Shown here: one piece after another, positions 1 through 6,736 of the stretch
Numbering within the stretch: the stretch's first letter is position 1
Layout of the letters: the number at the start of each line of letters is the position of its first letter
Assembly (NCBI GenBank): GCA_937924465.1
Contig: CALDSP010000280.1
Span: forward strand, 1 to 12,531
DNA length: 12,531 nucleotides
From: an uncultured Leptospiraceae bacterium
GTDB taxonomy: Bacteria > Spirochaetota > Leptospiria > Leptospirales > Leptospiraceae
Direction: 5' to 3'
The notes under the pieces: generated by a model
The model's input: the letters and a program-made list of their open reading frames with translations, nothing else
Database searches by the model: none
Told to the model about the DNA's origin: nothing
Program-made: the position numbers and the translations under genes

Positions 1-835
1 TAGAATAGGAAGAAGAATCGGAACCCCCACTACTACTATAATAATGAGTGCCACCTGAACTACTAGATCGTCTTATGATTTCTAAGAGAATAAATAAAAT
101 TAAATTTACAAAAATAGCTATGTTTTTTGCCAATGAATTTGGGAGAAAAAAACTCCCCAAAAAACTCAAAATTCCAAATGCAATTAGAGAAAGAAAAAAT
201 CCTTCTATGGAAAAAAATTGAGCTATAAAAATAAAAATAATATAAGTGCAAAAGAAAAACACCAAAAGAAAAGAAAGTATCTGTTCAAGTTTAGATTCCT
301 CTACACTATTGTTTTGGTTTTTTTTAGGAATGGGAGTTTCAAACTCTCCTTTGGAGAGAACATCTATTATGGCGTTTACTCCCAAAGTGATTCCTTCATA
401 AAAATTTCTTTTCTTAAATTCAGGAACTATGATTTCTCTTATAATTCGACTTGCTTTTGCATCTGGTAAGGCTCCTTCTAATCCGTAACCCACTTCAATT
501 CTTATTTTTCTATCTTGCATTGCAAAAAGAAGTAAAACCCCATTGTTCTTATCTTTTTGACCTAGTTTCCATTTTTCAACTACTCTCATGCTGTATTCTT
601 CTATTGTTTCTGGAATAGTGGTTGGAACAATTAAAATGGCAATTTGATTTGAAGTTTGATCTTCATGAACTTTTAGTTTTGTTGATAATTCTTCTTTTTC
701 TTCTAAGGAAAGAAGTCCAGTTAAGTCAGTGACTCTTTCTTTTAATTCAGGAATGAGTTGTAACTCTTGAGAGTAAACAGCGCTTACGTTGCTTACGAAA
801 AAGAATAATATTATAGTTTTAAAAAAATATTTCAT
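1..835 (-). CDS. TPM-domain secreted/membrane protein, C-terminus cut by window edge
   Basis: An ATG at 835 opens a frame that stays open for 278 codons to the left edge without a stop, so the gene is partial. Residues 1 to about 22 form a signal peptide: lysines at 2 and 6, a hydrophobic core of Phe/Ile/Leu, then a small-residue cleavage region near VSA/YSQ. Residues about 25-155 match the TPM domain (PF04536): the DLTGLLS start, the NQIAILIVPT strand, EKWKLGQKDKNNGVLLL, and IRIEVGYGLEGALPDAKA. Three hydrophobic segments follow at about 187-209, 210-230 and 237-254, then a Ser/Gly/Tyr-rich tail (RRSSSSGGTHYYSSSGG), the usual layout of bacterial TPM membrane proteins. The domain faces the periplasm; family members have been linked to phosphatase activity or photosystem/envelope maintenance, so the substrate here is unknown. 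It lies 90 bases beyond the thioesterase gene and may have its own promoter. No clear Shine-Dalgarno precedes the ATG. Confidence 0.88.
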   Translation of the reverse strand, partial: MKYFFKTIILFFFVSNVSAVYSQELQLIPELKERVTDLTGLLSLEEKEELSTKLKVHEDQTSNQIAILIVPTTIPETIEEYSMRVVEKWKLGQKDKNNGVLLLFAMQDRKIRIEVGYGLEGALPDAKASRIIREIIVPEFKKRNFYEGITLGVNAIIDVLSKGEFETPIPKKNQNNSVEESKLEQILSFLLVFFFCTYIIFIFIAQFFSIEGFFLSLIAFGILSFLGSFFLPNSLAKNIAIFVNLILFILLEIIRRSSSSGGTHYYSSSGGSDSSSYS

Positions 836-871
836 ATTTTTTTATTCATGTATAAATTTTTCTACTAAACC

Positions 872-900
872 AGTTTACAAAAAGGCTTACTCTTTGTCGA
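872..900 (-). promoter_or_regulatory. candidate sigma-70 promoter for the TPM gene
   Basis: On the minus strand TCGACA (895-900, five of six matches to TTGACA) is followed after 17 bases by TAAACT (872-877, four of six matches to TATAAT). It ends 36 bases upstream of the ATG at 835 and lies wholly in the gap after the thioesterase gene. Such boxes occur by chance in AT-rich DNA. A weaker alternative pair is TTGTAA (875-880) with TTTATA (851-856), spacing 18. Confidence 0.35.
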
Positions 901-925
901 AATTTTTTTATTTCTTTGTGATATT

Positions 926-1417
926 TTATTCTTCTATAGGGACATATTTTTCAAAATCTTGTAAATAATTTTCATCAAAAAGATTTTTTTTTCGAAGTTC
1001 TGATTTTGTAAATAATACAAGATTACCAGTAGAGAGAATGCATGGTTTTCCATTTTCCAAAAAAATTTGAACTTCCACCTTTACTTCTTTGGAACCAAGC
1101 TTCTCTACAATTTTTCCTTCCGAAATAATTTTTTGATTTACCTTGCAAGGCCTAAGAAATTGAATAGAAATACTTTTAGTTAGCATGTAACGTTTTGTTA
1201 AATGGATTACTGTCCATGCCATAGTTTCATCGGCAATAGTAGTTAAAATTCCCCCATGAGTGAGATCATTCCAACCAGCAAATTCAGGTTGAATAAATGT
1301 TTCTGTATAAACAAGATTTTCTTTTTGATAAAAAGTTAAATGCAAACCAATTGGATTTTTTTGACCACAAGCAAAGCAGGTATTGTAAGGATTATTTGGA
1401 ACAAGCAGTGAATTCAT
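926..1417 (-). CDS. hotdog-fold (PaaI/4HBT-type) thioesterase
   Basis: A 163-residue hotdog-fold protein, predicted to hydrolyse acyl-CoA or related thioesters in the cytoplasm. The N-terminal CFACGQKNPIGLHL motif (Cys14, Cys17) is typical of a common PaaI-like subgroup. The active-site segment LTHGGILTTIADETMAW contains the His54-Gly-Gly turn and an acidic residue (Asp63 or Glu64) at the start of the long central helix, where the catalytic carboxylate lies in this family. The following strands (KSISIQFLRPCKV, KIISEGKIVEKLG, KVEVQIFLENGKPCILSTGNLVLF) complete a single hotdog unit. The length is slightly above the usual 130-150 because of a charged tail of about 30 residues. The ATG overlaps the engB stop as ATGA, so translation is probably coupled. 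The substrate cannot be read from sequence. No GC-rich terminator hairpin follows the stop. Confidence 0.88.
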   Translation of the reverse strand: MNSLLVPNNPYNTCFACGQKNPIGLHLTFYQKENLVYTETFIQPEFAGWNDLTHGGILTTIADETMAWTVIHLTKRYMLTKSISIQFLRPCKVNQKIISEGKIVEKLGSKEVKVEVQIFLENGKPCILSTGNLVLFTKSELRKKNLFDENYLQDFEKYVPIEE

Positions 1418-2010
1418 TTTAACTCAAAAATTATATTACGAATTTCTTGTATACCAAGATTTTTTATAACAGAAGTATTTACAACTTGTAAATTTGGAAA
1501 TTCCAGTTTTAAATTTTGAGTTTCTTTTTTTAGCTTTTCTCGTTCTTTTTGATTTAGTTTATCTACTTTAGTTCTTATTAAGATTGGTTGAATTTCACGT
1601 TCAAAGCAAGTTTGAATTAAAGTTTTTTCTTCTTGAGGAAGTTCTCTTTTTGCATCACACAAGATAAATAAAATTTTTAAAGTATCTACATAGTTCAAAT
1701 AACCATTTATAAGCTCAATCATAAGATCTCTTTCTTTATGAGAGGCTTTAGCGTATCCAAAACCAGGAAGGTCTACAAGAAAAATTTTTTTATTTAGTAA
1801 GAAAAAGTTTAAAGTTTTGGTTTTTCCCGGAGTAGCAGAAACCTTAGCTAATTCTTTTCGTCCTACAACAGCATTGATTAGGCTAGACTTGCCTGCATTA
1901 GAGCGTCCACAAAAAGCTAATTGAGGCATTGTACTATTTTGAGGAATTTTTTGGTAGTCTCCATGGGAAGAGTGAAACTCAATACTTTCAATTTTTGTTT
2001 CTTTTTTCAT
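1414..2010 (-). CDS. engB: ribosome-assembly GTPase EngB (YsxC/YihA)
   Basis: A 198-residue TrmE-Era-EngA-EngB-Septin GTPase, the usual length for EngB/YsxC, which acts in late assembly of the large ribosomal subunit and is often essential. All G motifs are visible: G1 GRSNAGKSS at 35-43 (the GRSN form is diagnostic of EngB), switch I with ATPGKTKTLNF at 59-69, G3 DLPGFGYA at 80-87, G4 TKVDK at 147-151, and a G5-like NTS at 178-180. The N-terminus (IESIEFHSSH) aligns with the usual EngB start, which supports the ATG at 2010 although this makes a 23-base overlap with tilS. The downstream thioesterase start overlaps the stop by four bases. Regulation is presumably from the promoter of the upstream phosphatase gene, since no room exists for another within the unit. 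Confidence 0.97.
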   Translation of the reverse strand: MKKETKIESIEFHSSHGDYQKIPQNSTMPQLAFCGRSNAGKSSLINAVVGRKELAKVSATPGKTKTLNFFLLNKKIFLVDLPGFGYAKASHKERDLMIELINGYLNYVDTLKILFILCDAKRELPQEEKTLIQTCFEREIQPILIRTKVDKLNQKEREKLKKETQNLKLEFPNLQVVNTSVIKNLGIQEIRNIIFELK

Positions 2011-3226
2011 AAGCTAGAACATCTTTCATTTTATCATCCCACATAGAAATTAGAATTTTAACAACACAATTATTTTTTTCTAAAATAGGAATGCAATCTC
2101 GAATAGGAGAAGGAATTCCTTTTTCTCTTAGAATCTCTGAAATTTCTTTTTGTCCATATTTCATAAGAATTTTTTTTCCAATTCTATTTTCGCATAACGT
2201 TTCAGTTTGGATTTCATAAGTCTTATCATTCCAATAAAGTTTATTTTTTAGAATTTTAGGTTTTTCTAATACTTTACTTTTTTTAGGAATAATATATAGC
2301 TCAGAACTCAATGATTTCCAAAAAATAGCTTCTTTATTTTCTACTTGAATAACAGAATTTTTTTGGAATTGTCTAAAAATTTCATAAGCAAGTTTACTTG
2401 TAATAGGATGAAGTTCAAGATATTTTAAATAGGTATCTAAGATTTGTTTTAATTCATGGATAGAAATAGGATTAGGTAAATAAATTTTTATGTGACTAAG
2501 ATTTTTTTTATATAACAGCTTGGAATTTTCTATAGTTACTTGCTCATGAAAATTTCTATAAAATTTTCCTAAGTTTAATCCTTCTTTTAGAAAGAAAGGA
2601 ACAATTCTTTTTCGAATGCGATTTCGTAAATAAATTTCATTTTCATTTGTTTCATCTTCAAAAATTTTCCATTTTTCTTGTTTTAAAATCTCTTGAATTT
2701 CAGAATATTCAAACAAAAGCAAAGGTCTAAAAATATTTCCATGCAAAACGGGGAGAGTAGAAAAACAAGATTTTCCACCTCCTCTAATCAAATGAATAAA
2801 AACAGATTCTAAGTAATCCAAACTATGATGTGCAGTAGAAATTAAACAATTTCTTATTTTAGAAATTTTTTTTAATAGCGCGTAACGTACGAAACGTCCC
2901 GTTTCTTCCGAAGTTTTTTTTAATTTTTTTGCAATCTTGGGAATATTTTTTTTGTAAAAGTAAAATTCTAATTCTAGTGATTTCATATAATTATAAATTT
3001 CCATTTCTTGCTCTTCATTATCACGAATGCAATGTTGAAGATGAAATAAAATTGGTTTTGGAAATCCAAATCTTTCATTCAAAAATAAATAATAATGTAA
3101 TAGAAGGGTTGAATCTTTGCCTCCTGAATAGGCGAGTAAGTTTTGTTTTTGAAAAATTGGAAAAAAATTTTTATTTCTTTGTGAAATATGAAAAAAAATT
3201 TCTTGTGTATAATGACTTAGGTTCAT
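1988..3226 (-). CDS. tilS: tRNA(Ile)-lysidine synthetase TilS
   Basis: A 412-residue N-type ATP pyrophosphatase that attaches lysine to C34 of the CAU-anticodon isoleucine tRNA, allowing AUA decoding; this matters in an AT-rich genome where ATA codons are frequent. The PP-loop SGGKDS is at 34-39. Other family blocks are HLQHCIRDNEEQE, SEETGRFVRYALLKKI, TAHHSLDYLESVFIHLIRGGG, RPLLLFEYSEI, and the tRNA-contacting DETNENEIYLRNRIRKRIVP. The C-terminal substrate-binding domain ends with the conserved type of segment IGKKILMKYGQ...EKGIPSPIRDCIPIL. The start is six bases after the stop of the phosphatase gene, with an A/G-rich stretch upstream serving as a weak ribosome site. The 3' end overlaps engB by 23 bases. 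Nothing is truncated and no key motif is missing. Confidence 0.95.
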   Translation of the reverse strand: MNLSHYTQEIFFHISQRNKNFFPIFQKQNLLAYSGGKDSTLLLHYYLFLNERFGFPKPILFHLQHCIRDNEEQEMEIYNYMKSLELEFYFYKKNIPKIAKKLKKTSEETGRFVRYALLKKISKIRNCLISTAHHSLDYLESVFIHLIRGGGKSCFSTLPVLHGNIFRPLLLFEYSEIQEILKQEKWKIFEDETNENEIYLRNRIRKRIVPFFLKEGLNLGKFYRNFHEQVTIENSKLLYKKNLSHIKIYLPNPISIHELKQILDTYLKYLELHPITSKLAYEIFRQFQKNSVIQVENKEAIFWKSLSSELYIIPKKSKVLEKPKILKNKLYWNDKTYEIQTETLCENRIGKKILMKYGQKEISEILREKGIPSPIRDCIPILEKNNCVVKILISMWDDKMKDVLAYEKRNKN

Positions 3227-3232
3227 TAAAAT

Positions 3233-5128
3233 TTACTTTTTCTTAATACACACTAAAGTAATATCATCATTTTGAGGGGCATTCTTTGTAAATTTTTTAA
3301 TATCTTCATAAATAGAGGTAAGAATTTCTTTACTATATTTTTTTGCGTGTTCCATAAAGCTTTGTTTTAGTCTTTCTTCTTCAAAAAGTTCCATCTTAGA
3401 GTTTTGAGCCTCTGTAACTCCATCCGTATATAACAAAAGACAGTCTCCCGATTTTAATGTAATTATTCCTTTTGAATCTGGAATTTCTTGAGAAATTCCT
3501 AGAACCATACCGCCACTTTCTACAATTTCTACTTTCTTTTTTTGATCACGGTAGATCATTAAATTTCCATGTCCTCCTCCTAGGAATTGAATGTATTTTT
3601 TTTGAGTTTGAATTTTAAGGAGAATTAAAGACATAAAACGAGTTACCATAGAATTTTTATAATTATGATAAAGATAAGCATTCAGTTCTTTAAGAATTTC
3701 AGTAAAGGGAGCTTTTTTCCGTACGATAGAATGAATAATGGTTCTTGCAGTTGCCATTACCATTCCAGCTGGAATTCCTTTGCCTGAAACGTCTCCAATT
3801 GCAATTAATGTTTCTCTGCCATCGGGAGATTGTAAGAAATCATAGTAATCTCCTCCAATTTCACGAGCCGGAATCATGAAGCCACTGAATTCATATTCTT
3901 CATGAGTAGGAATTTCACGAGGAAGTAAATTGATTTGAATATCGGTAGCGATTTCAACTTCTTTTTCTAAGCGTTCTTGTTTAGCAAGTCCATGGTACAT
4001 AATTGAATTGTCGATCGTTATGCGAACAAGATCAGAATAAGCATAGAGAATTTCGATTTCATCATTGGTAAATAATTTTCTGGAATTTCTTCCTAAAATA
4101 AAACTAAAAATATTTCCAGCAAGTTCAAAAGAGGGAAGAAGTAGGGCATGGGTTCCAGTAAAACCAAATTCAATTGCAATAGGAATTTTTTTTCTTTCTA
4201 TAAGGGTAGGTTCCTTGATTTGAAAATAATCCATAATTTCTGGATAGTCTTCCAAAGAATAATTTTGATGGTTTAGGTCAATTCCGTAATCATCTTTTAT
4301 GAGCTTATTTATAGTGAGAGCTTGGTATTTTTTATTATAAACAACTAAGAGATTTAAATTTGTATCAGTCAAGCCACTCATTGTAAGTAAAGTCATACGA
4401 ATTATTTCTTGGGTATTGTTTAAATATAATTTATTTAAAGTAAGTCCTGAGCTATGGAGATTTTGAAACTGTTCATATTTTGTTTTGTAACGTTTATGAA
4501 GAGATTGGTTATGAATAGCATAAGTAAATGATTTTAAGATAAAATAATAAATAGAAATTTTTTTCTTAAATTGTTGCACTTCCTCTTCATTGAGAAATTC
4601 TACTGCAAAAACTCCCAAAGTTGAGTCATGAAATTCAATAGGATAAAGGAAGGAATACTTGGAATCTCTAAATTTTGCTAAGATTTTATAAATCCTAGAT
4701 CCATATTCCTCATAGGCTTTCAATTCTACCCATTGCTCTTGTTTGTTTAAAAAACACTTTATGATAGGGTTTTCTGTTTCTTCTAAACTGATTCTCATGT
4801 TTGTAAGAGCGCGAATGGTTTTTAGATTTACTTGATAATCTGCAAGTTGTAAAAAATGATTATCTTCATTTAGAGAGTAGTATGCACATACGGAAATGTT
4901 CAATTTTTCTTGGATGATACGAAGAGCTTTTTTTAGAATTTCTTGAAAACTAATTTGTACGTCAAAAATTTCAAAAAGCTCTGAAAAAATGTCATAAATC
5001 CAGTAACTAGAAATAAAATGAGATTGCTCTTTACCACAAGTGCTGCAATGAAATATACCGTTTTCTAAGTTTCCAGATGGAATTTGTTCTTCACCACAAA
5101 AGAAACAAGATTTTCCAAGAATTTCCAT
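3233..5128 (-). CDS. zinc-ribbon/GAF PP2C phosphatase (RsbU/SpoIIE type)
   Basis: A 631-residue soluble signalling phosphatase. The extreme N-terminus carries two CxxC pairs (Cys8/Cys11 and Cys28/Cys31), a small zinc-ribbon-like module. Two GAF-like sensor regions follow, approximately 50-205 and 225-385, then a short helical linker (EKEVEIATDIQINLLPREIP) typical of the junction to a PP2C/SpoIIE domain. The catalytic domain has its metal ligands: GGDYYDF (Asp427), IGDVSGKG (Asp446), YTDGVTEA (Asp569) and NDDITL (Asp622), so it should be active on phosphoserine/threonine. Relatives dephosphorylate anti-anti-sigma factors in partner-switching cascades. No kinase or STAS partner is encoded nearby. 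It heads the unit with tilS, engB and the thioesterase. The ATG lacks a convincing Shine-Dalgarno. The ligand of the GAF domains and the target protein are unknown. Confidence 0.93.
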   Translation of the reverse strand: MEILGKSCFFCGEEQIPSGNLENGIFHCSTCGKEQSHFISSYWIYDIFSELFEIFDVQISFQEILKKALRIIQEKLNISVCAYYSLNEDNHFLQLADYQVNLKTIRALTNMRISLEETENPIIKCFLNKQEQWVELKAYEEYGSRIYKILAKFRDSKYSFLYPIEFHDSTLGVFAVEFLNEEEVQQFKKKISIYYFILKSFTYAIHNQSLHKRYKTKYEQFQNLHSSGLTLNKLYLNNTQEIIRMTLLTMSGLTDTNLNLLVVYNKKYQALTINKLIKDDYGIDLNHQNYSLEDYPEIMDYFQIKEPTLIERKKIPIAIEFGFTGTHALLLPSFELAGNIFSFILGRNSRKLFTNDEIEILYAYSDLVRITIDNSIMYHGLAKQERLEKEVEIATDIQINLLPREIPTHEEYEFSGFMIPAREIGGDYYDFLQSPDGRETLIAIGDVSGKGIPAGMVMATARTIIHSIVRKKAPFTEILKELNAYLYHNYKNSMVTRFMSLILLKIQTQKKYIQFLGGGHGNLMIYRDQKKKVEIVESGGMVLGISQEIPDSKGIITLKSGDCLLLYTDGVTEAQNSKMELFEEERLKQSFMEHAKKYSKEILTSIYEDIKKFTKNAPQNDDITLVCIKKK

Positions 5129-5167
5129 AGGTTAAAAATATATATTAGCTTTTTAGAATTTCATATT

Positions 5168-5195
5168 AAATTAAAATTAAAACTATTTTTGACAA
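5168..5195 (-). promoter_or_regulatory. candidate sigma-70 promoter of the phosphatase-tilS-engB unit
   Basis: On the minus strand TTGTCA (5190-5195, five of six matches to the -35 consensus) is followed after 16 bases by TAATTT (5168-5173, four of six to the -10). TTTAAT with a 19-base spacer is the alternative. The site is about 40 bases upstream of the ATG at 5128 and faces the operon. The background is extremely AT-rich, so a chance match is possible. Confidence 0.4.
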
Positions 5196-5219
5196 TTAAA
5201 AACTAGTTTTGAAACTTAG

Positions 5220-5429
5220 AAAAATTATTCTTTAGCTCTTGGTATAGACCTTGTTTTATTGGATGAATTTTGTTTTGTAAAATCGGAAGTTTTTGTACGA
5301 ACTGGAAAAAAGTCTTTCTCTAAAGAGTGTTATTATATTGCAGAAAAGGGCATAAAAACTAACCAAAAATGTGTTGTTGTTACTACAAAATTTAGCTTTT
5401 TTGTGTTGATATTTTACTTTTTGGTGTGA
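5220..5429 (+). pseudogene. stop-free frame without a usable start, possible gene remnant
   Basis: The frame is open for 69 codons between TAG at 5217-5219 and TGA at 5427-5429, in DNA where a stop is expected about every 12 codons. The translation is protein-like in its middle part (LVLLDEFCFVKSEVFVRT, then ECYYIAEKGIKTNQK). It has no ATG; a TTG at LLDEF is the only plausible start and lacks a ribosome site. The part reading VVVTTKF is produced by the 18-base palindrome copy at 5371-5388, so it is not independent evidence of coding. I do not recognise the family. Confidence 0.25.
5371..5388 (+). repeat. 18-base palindromic repeat, copy 1
   Basis: GTGTTGT-TGTT-ACTACAA: imperfect seven-base arms (five of seven pair) around a TGTT loop. 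It shares 17 of 18 bases with copy 3 (6311-6328), and GTTACTACAAAATTTA at 5379-5394 is identical over 16 bases to 6254-6269 at copy 2. This copy lies about 245 bases beyond the 3' end of the DUF1564-type gene. Confidence 0.7.
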
Positions 5430-5633
5430 CTGTTTTTGTAAATATACCAAAAACTTTTATTAAATTAGTTCAAAAGGCCAAGAAATAAGAACTGTAAGTA
5501 TTCAATCTTTGAGTTCAACTTTTTATCTATACAAATGAAGAATCATAGTTCTTTTTTTAGATTAAGTGACATAATTTTTTTATAAAACTTTTTTGCTAGA
5601 ATTTGTATGAAATAAATACGTGGCTTCTTTGTA

Positions 5634-6152
5634 TTATTCTGGTGGGTCGTAGAAAGTAATCCACCGTTCTAGTATGCTCCTTCCTTTACGCAAAACTTTT
5701 CGTAGCTGTGGAACCCTCGCATAGTAGGATGTAGTAAAAACAACGCTGAACATTCGAAAGGATCTTTCATTTACGATGGTATCATTCTCCTTTTCAATTT
5801 CTAGAAGTCGCACAAACATCAAAGTAGCAGAGATCCCCAAAGCATCCCCCCACATTTTGAGCTCCAACCAATCTCTATTCTCAGGGCGAAATTTAAAAGT
5901 AACATAGACTTGTCCGCGTTCTTGGTATTCTGTTTTTGGATTTTGAGATGGCGGAAAGTATTCAGAATATAAGAGAAATCTATAACGTTTTAATAATACG
6001 TTTAGATATTTATCCAATCCATTATAGCTTTTAACCCCTTTCTTCATTGTAGAATTTAAATGAAAAGGAATTCTAAGTGTGGAAACAGTCTTTTGTTTTT
6101 GCTTAATTTCTAGCTTTTGTTTTTGTTCGTTAAGAATAAATCCATATTTCAT
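5634..6152 (-). CDS. DUF1564-family protein (Leptospira-type), possible ribbon-helix-helix DNA binder
   Basis: A 172-residue protein matching my memory of DUF1564: a K/Q-rich leader, then STLRIP (24-29), a helix ending in YLNVLLKRYR (49-58), the linker TEYQERGQ (74-81), the core VYVTFKFRPENRDWLELK (82-99), then GISATLMFVRLLEIE (106-120) and a basic tail. No function is established for the family. By eye the core reads as strand (82-88), helix (90-105), G-I-S turn, helix (109-120), which is the order of a ribbon-helix-helix (Arc/CopG-like) domain; that is my inference. The ATG at 6152 has no clear Shine-Dalgarno; Met36 is an alternative but would lose the conserved STLRIP segment. Bases 5641-5940, encoding the conserved domain, are about 42% GC against roughly 18-35% in sampled neighbours, suggesting a foreign origin. 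It stands alone, flanked by palindromic repeats and possible gene debris. Confidence 0.75.
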   Translation of the reverse strand: MKYGFILNEQKQKLEIKQKQKTVSTLRIPFHLNSTMKKGVKSYNGLDKYLNVLLKRYRFLLYSEYFPPSQNPKTEYQERGQVYVTFKFRPENRDWLELKMWGDALGISATLMFVRLLEIEKENDTIVNERSFRMFSVVFTTSYYARVPQLRKVLRKGRSILERWITFYDPPE

Positions 6153-6245
6153 ACAACTAGAAGAGTAGAAAAGTTCTTAAAAAGAATGAAAAAATACGAA
6201 AAAATAAAAATTTTTTAGCAATAGTAGTTCGAATTTTTTTGCAAA

Positions 6246-6263
6246 TTGTAATAGTTACTACAA
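6246..6263 (+). repeat. 18-base palindromic repeat, copy 2
   Basis: TTGTAAT-AGTT-ACTACAA: seven-base arms (six of seven pair) around a four-base loop, followed by AATTTA as in copy 1. It lies about 95 bases upstream of the DUF1564 start codon and overlaps a -10-like TACAAT (6243-6248, minus strand), a position where a bound protein could block transcription of that gene. Confidence 0.7.
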
Positions 6264-6310
6264 AATTTATTTTTTATATAAAGCACAACTTCTTGCAGAA
6301 AGCCGTAGTT

Positions 6311-6328
6311 GTGTAGTTGTTACTACAA
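6311..6328 (+). repeat. 18-base palindromic repeat, copy 3
   Basis: GTGTAGT-TGTT-ACTACAA: the best-formed copy, with six inner pairs (TGTAGT/ACTACA) around TGTT. The right arm ACTACAA is invariant in all three copies. Its first three bases also close a second inverted repeat, CACAACT (6284-6290) with AGTTGTG (6307-6313), so two alternative hairpins compete here. It lies 65 bases from copy 2. Confidence 0.7.
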
Positions 6329-6475
6329 GTTCACAGAGTTTTTTATGGCTTACACGCACTTAACCTTGCTTTGTTTGTTATTCTCTAATAGGAATTATCT
6401 TTATTTGTGTGGAGGGTATTAAAAATAGGTTATGCGATCTTATTTTTCTTCAACTTGTGAGCTTGGAAATTTTAA

Positions 6476-6736
6476 CAAAACTTCAGAAACATTGCTAAAA
6501 AAGAAGGTAAATACAGTTTAAATTCTTTTCGAGAATATGAGTATGCCACAATATTTGAACCGCAGAATTATACACAAAATTTTTTTGGGGATCACCAGTT
6601 TACTTATATCTACTTACTTGAAATTTTTTTACAAGTTTCTAAAAAAGTTAAAGCCCTCTTGAACGTTAAAAGATTCAACATCAATAAATTTTTTGATTTC
6701 ATACTCACATTTTTAGTTTGCAAGGATTTAATATAA
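6476..6736 (+). pseudogene. 86-codon stop-free frame without a start, possible gene remnant
   Basis: Between TAA at 6473-6475 and TAA at 6734-6736 the frame stays open for 86 codons, well beyond chance expectation at this base composition (my rough estimate is a few in ten thousand for a given start point). The translation is mixed and protein-like (KEGKYSLNSFREYEYAT, FEPQNYTQNFFGDHQF, then a Phe/Leu-rich end with VKALLNVKRFNINKFF). It has no ATG, GTG or early TTG codon. Local GC (about 35% at 6541-6600) is higher than expected for a spacer in this genome. I do not recognise the family; it may be the middle or end of a decayed gene. An adjacent frame (6364-6498) stays open for 44 codons just upstream, compatible with a frameshifted 5' part. 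Confidence 0.3.

Larger units (their letters stand above)
5129..5633. other. intergenic stretch between the phosphatase and DUF1564 genes
   Basis: This 505-base gap lies downstream of the DUF1564-type gene and upstream of the phosphatase gene. It contains the candidate operon promoter (5168-5195), one copy of the 18-base palindrome (5371-5388), and a start-less 69-codon open frame on the plus strand (5220-5429). I see no tRNA, no riboswitch-like structure and no GC-rich terminator hairpin; 5430-5633 appears featureless. Confidence 0.6.

Noticed and set aside
63..469. Two open frames on opposite strands (63-251 minus, 218-469 plus) inside the left edge
   Set aside because: Both lie within the TPM gene, whose continuous frame, signal peptide and domain motifs explain the DNA; their translations are low complexity.
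2929..3246. Plus-strand 105-codon open frame opposite the tilS start
   Set aside because: Antisense to the well-conserved N-terminal TilS coding region, with no own motifs or ribosome site.
5189..5194. Perfect plus-strand TTGACA
   Set aside because: No acceptable -10 at 16-18 bases (AAACTT or similar) and no plus-strand gene downstream; it overlaps the minus-strand TTGTCA and arises from the near-symmetric TTGACAA.
5220..5426. Protein-level similarity between the palindrome-containing frames (VVVTTKF here, IVTTKF and VVVTTSS near 6250-6340), as if from a duplicated gene
   Set aside because: The similarity is confined to the 18-base palindrome and its AATTTA extension, so it reflects a DNA repeat and not a repeated protein.
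5256..5450. Minus-strand 64-codon open frame in the spacer, starting with TTG
   Set aside because: No ATG and no recognisable ribosome site; low-complexity Phe/Asn/Lys composition typical of noncoding AT-rich DNA; overlaps the palindrome.
5371..6328. CRISPR array based on the three repeats
   Set aside because: Spacings of about 860 and 47 bases between repeats are irregular, a gene lies between copies 1 and 2, and no cas gene is present.
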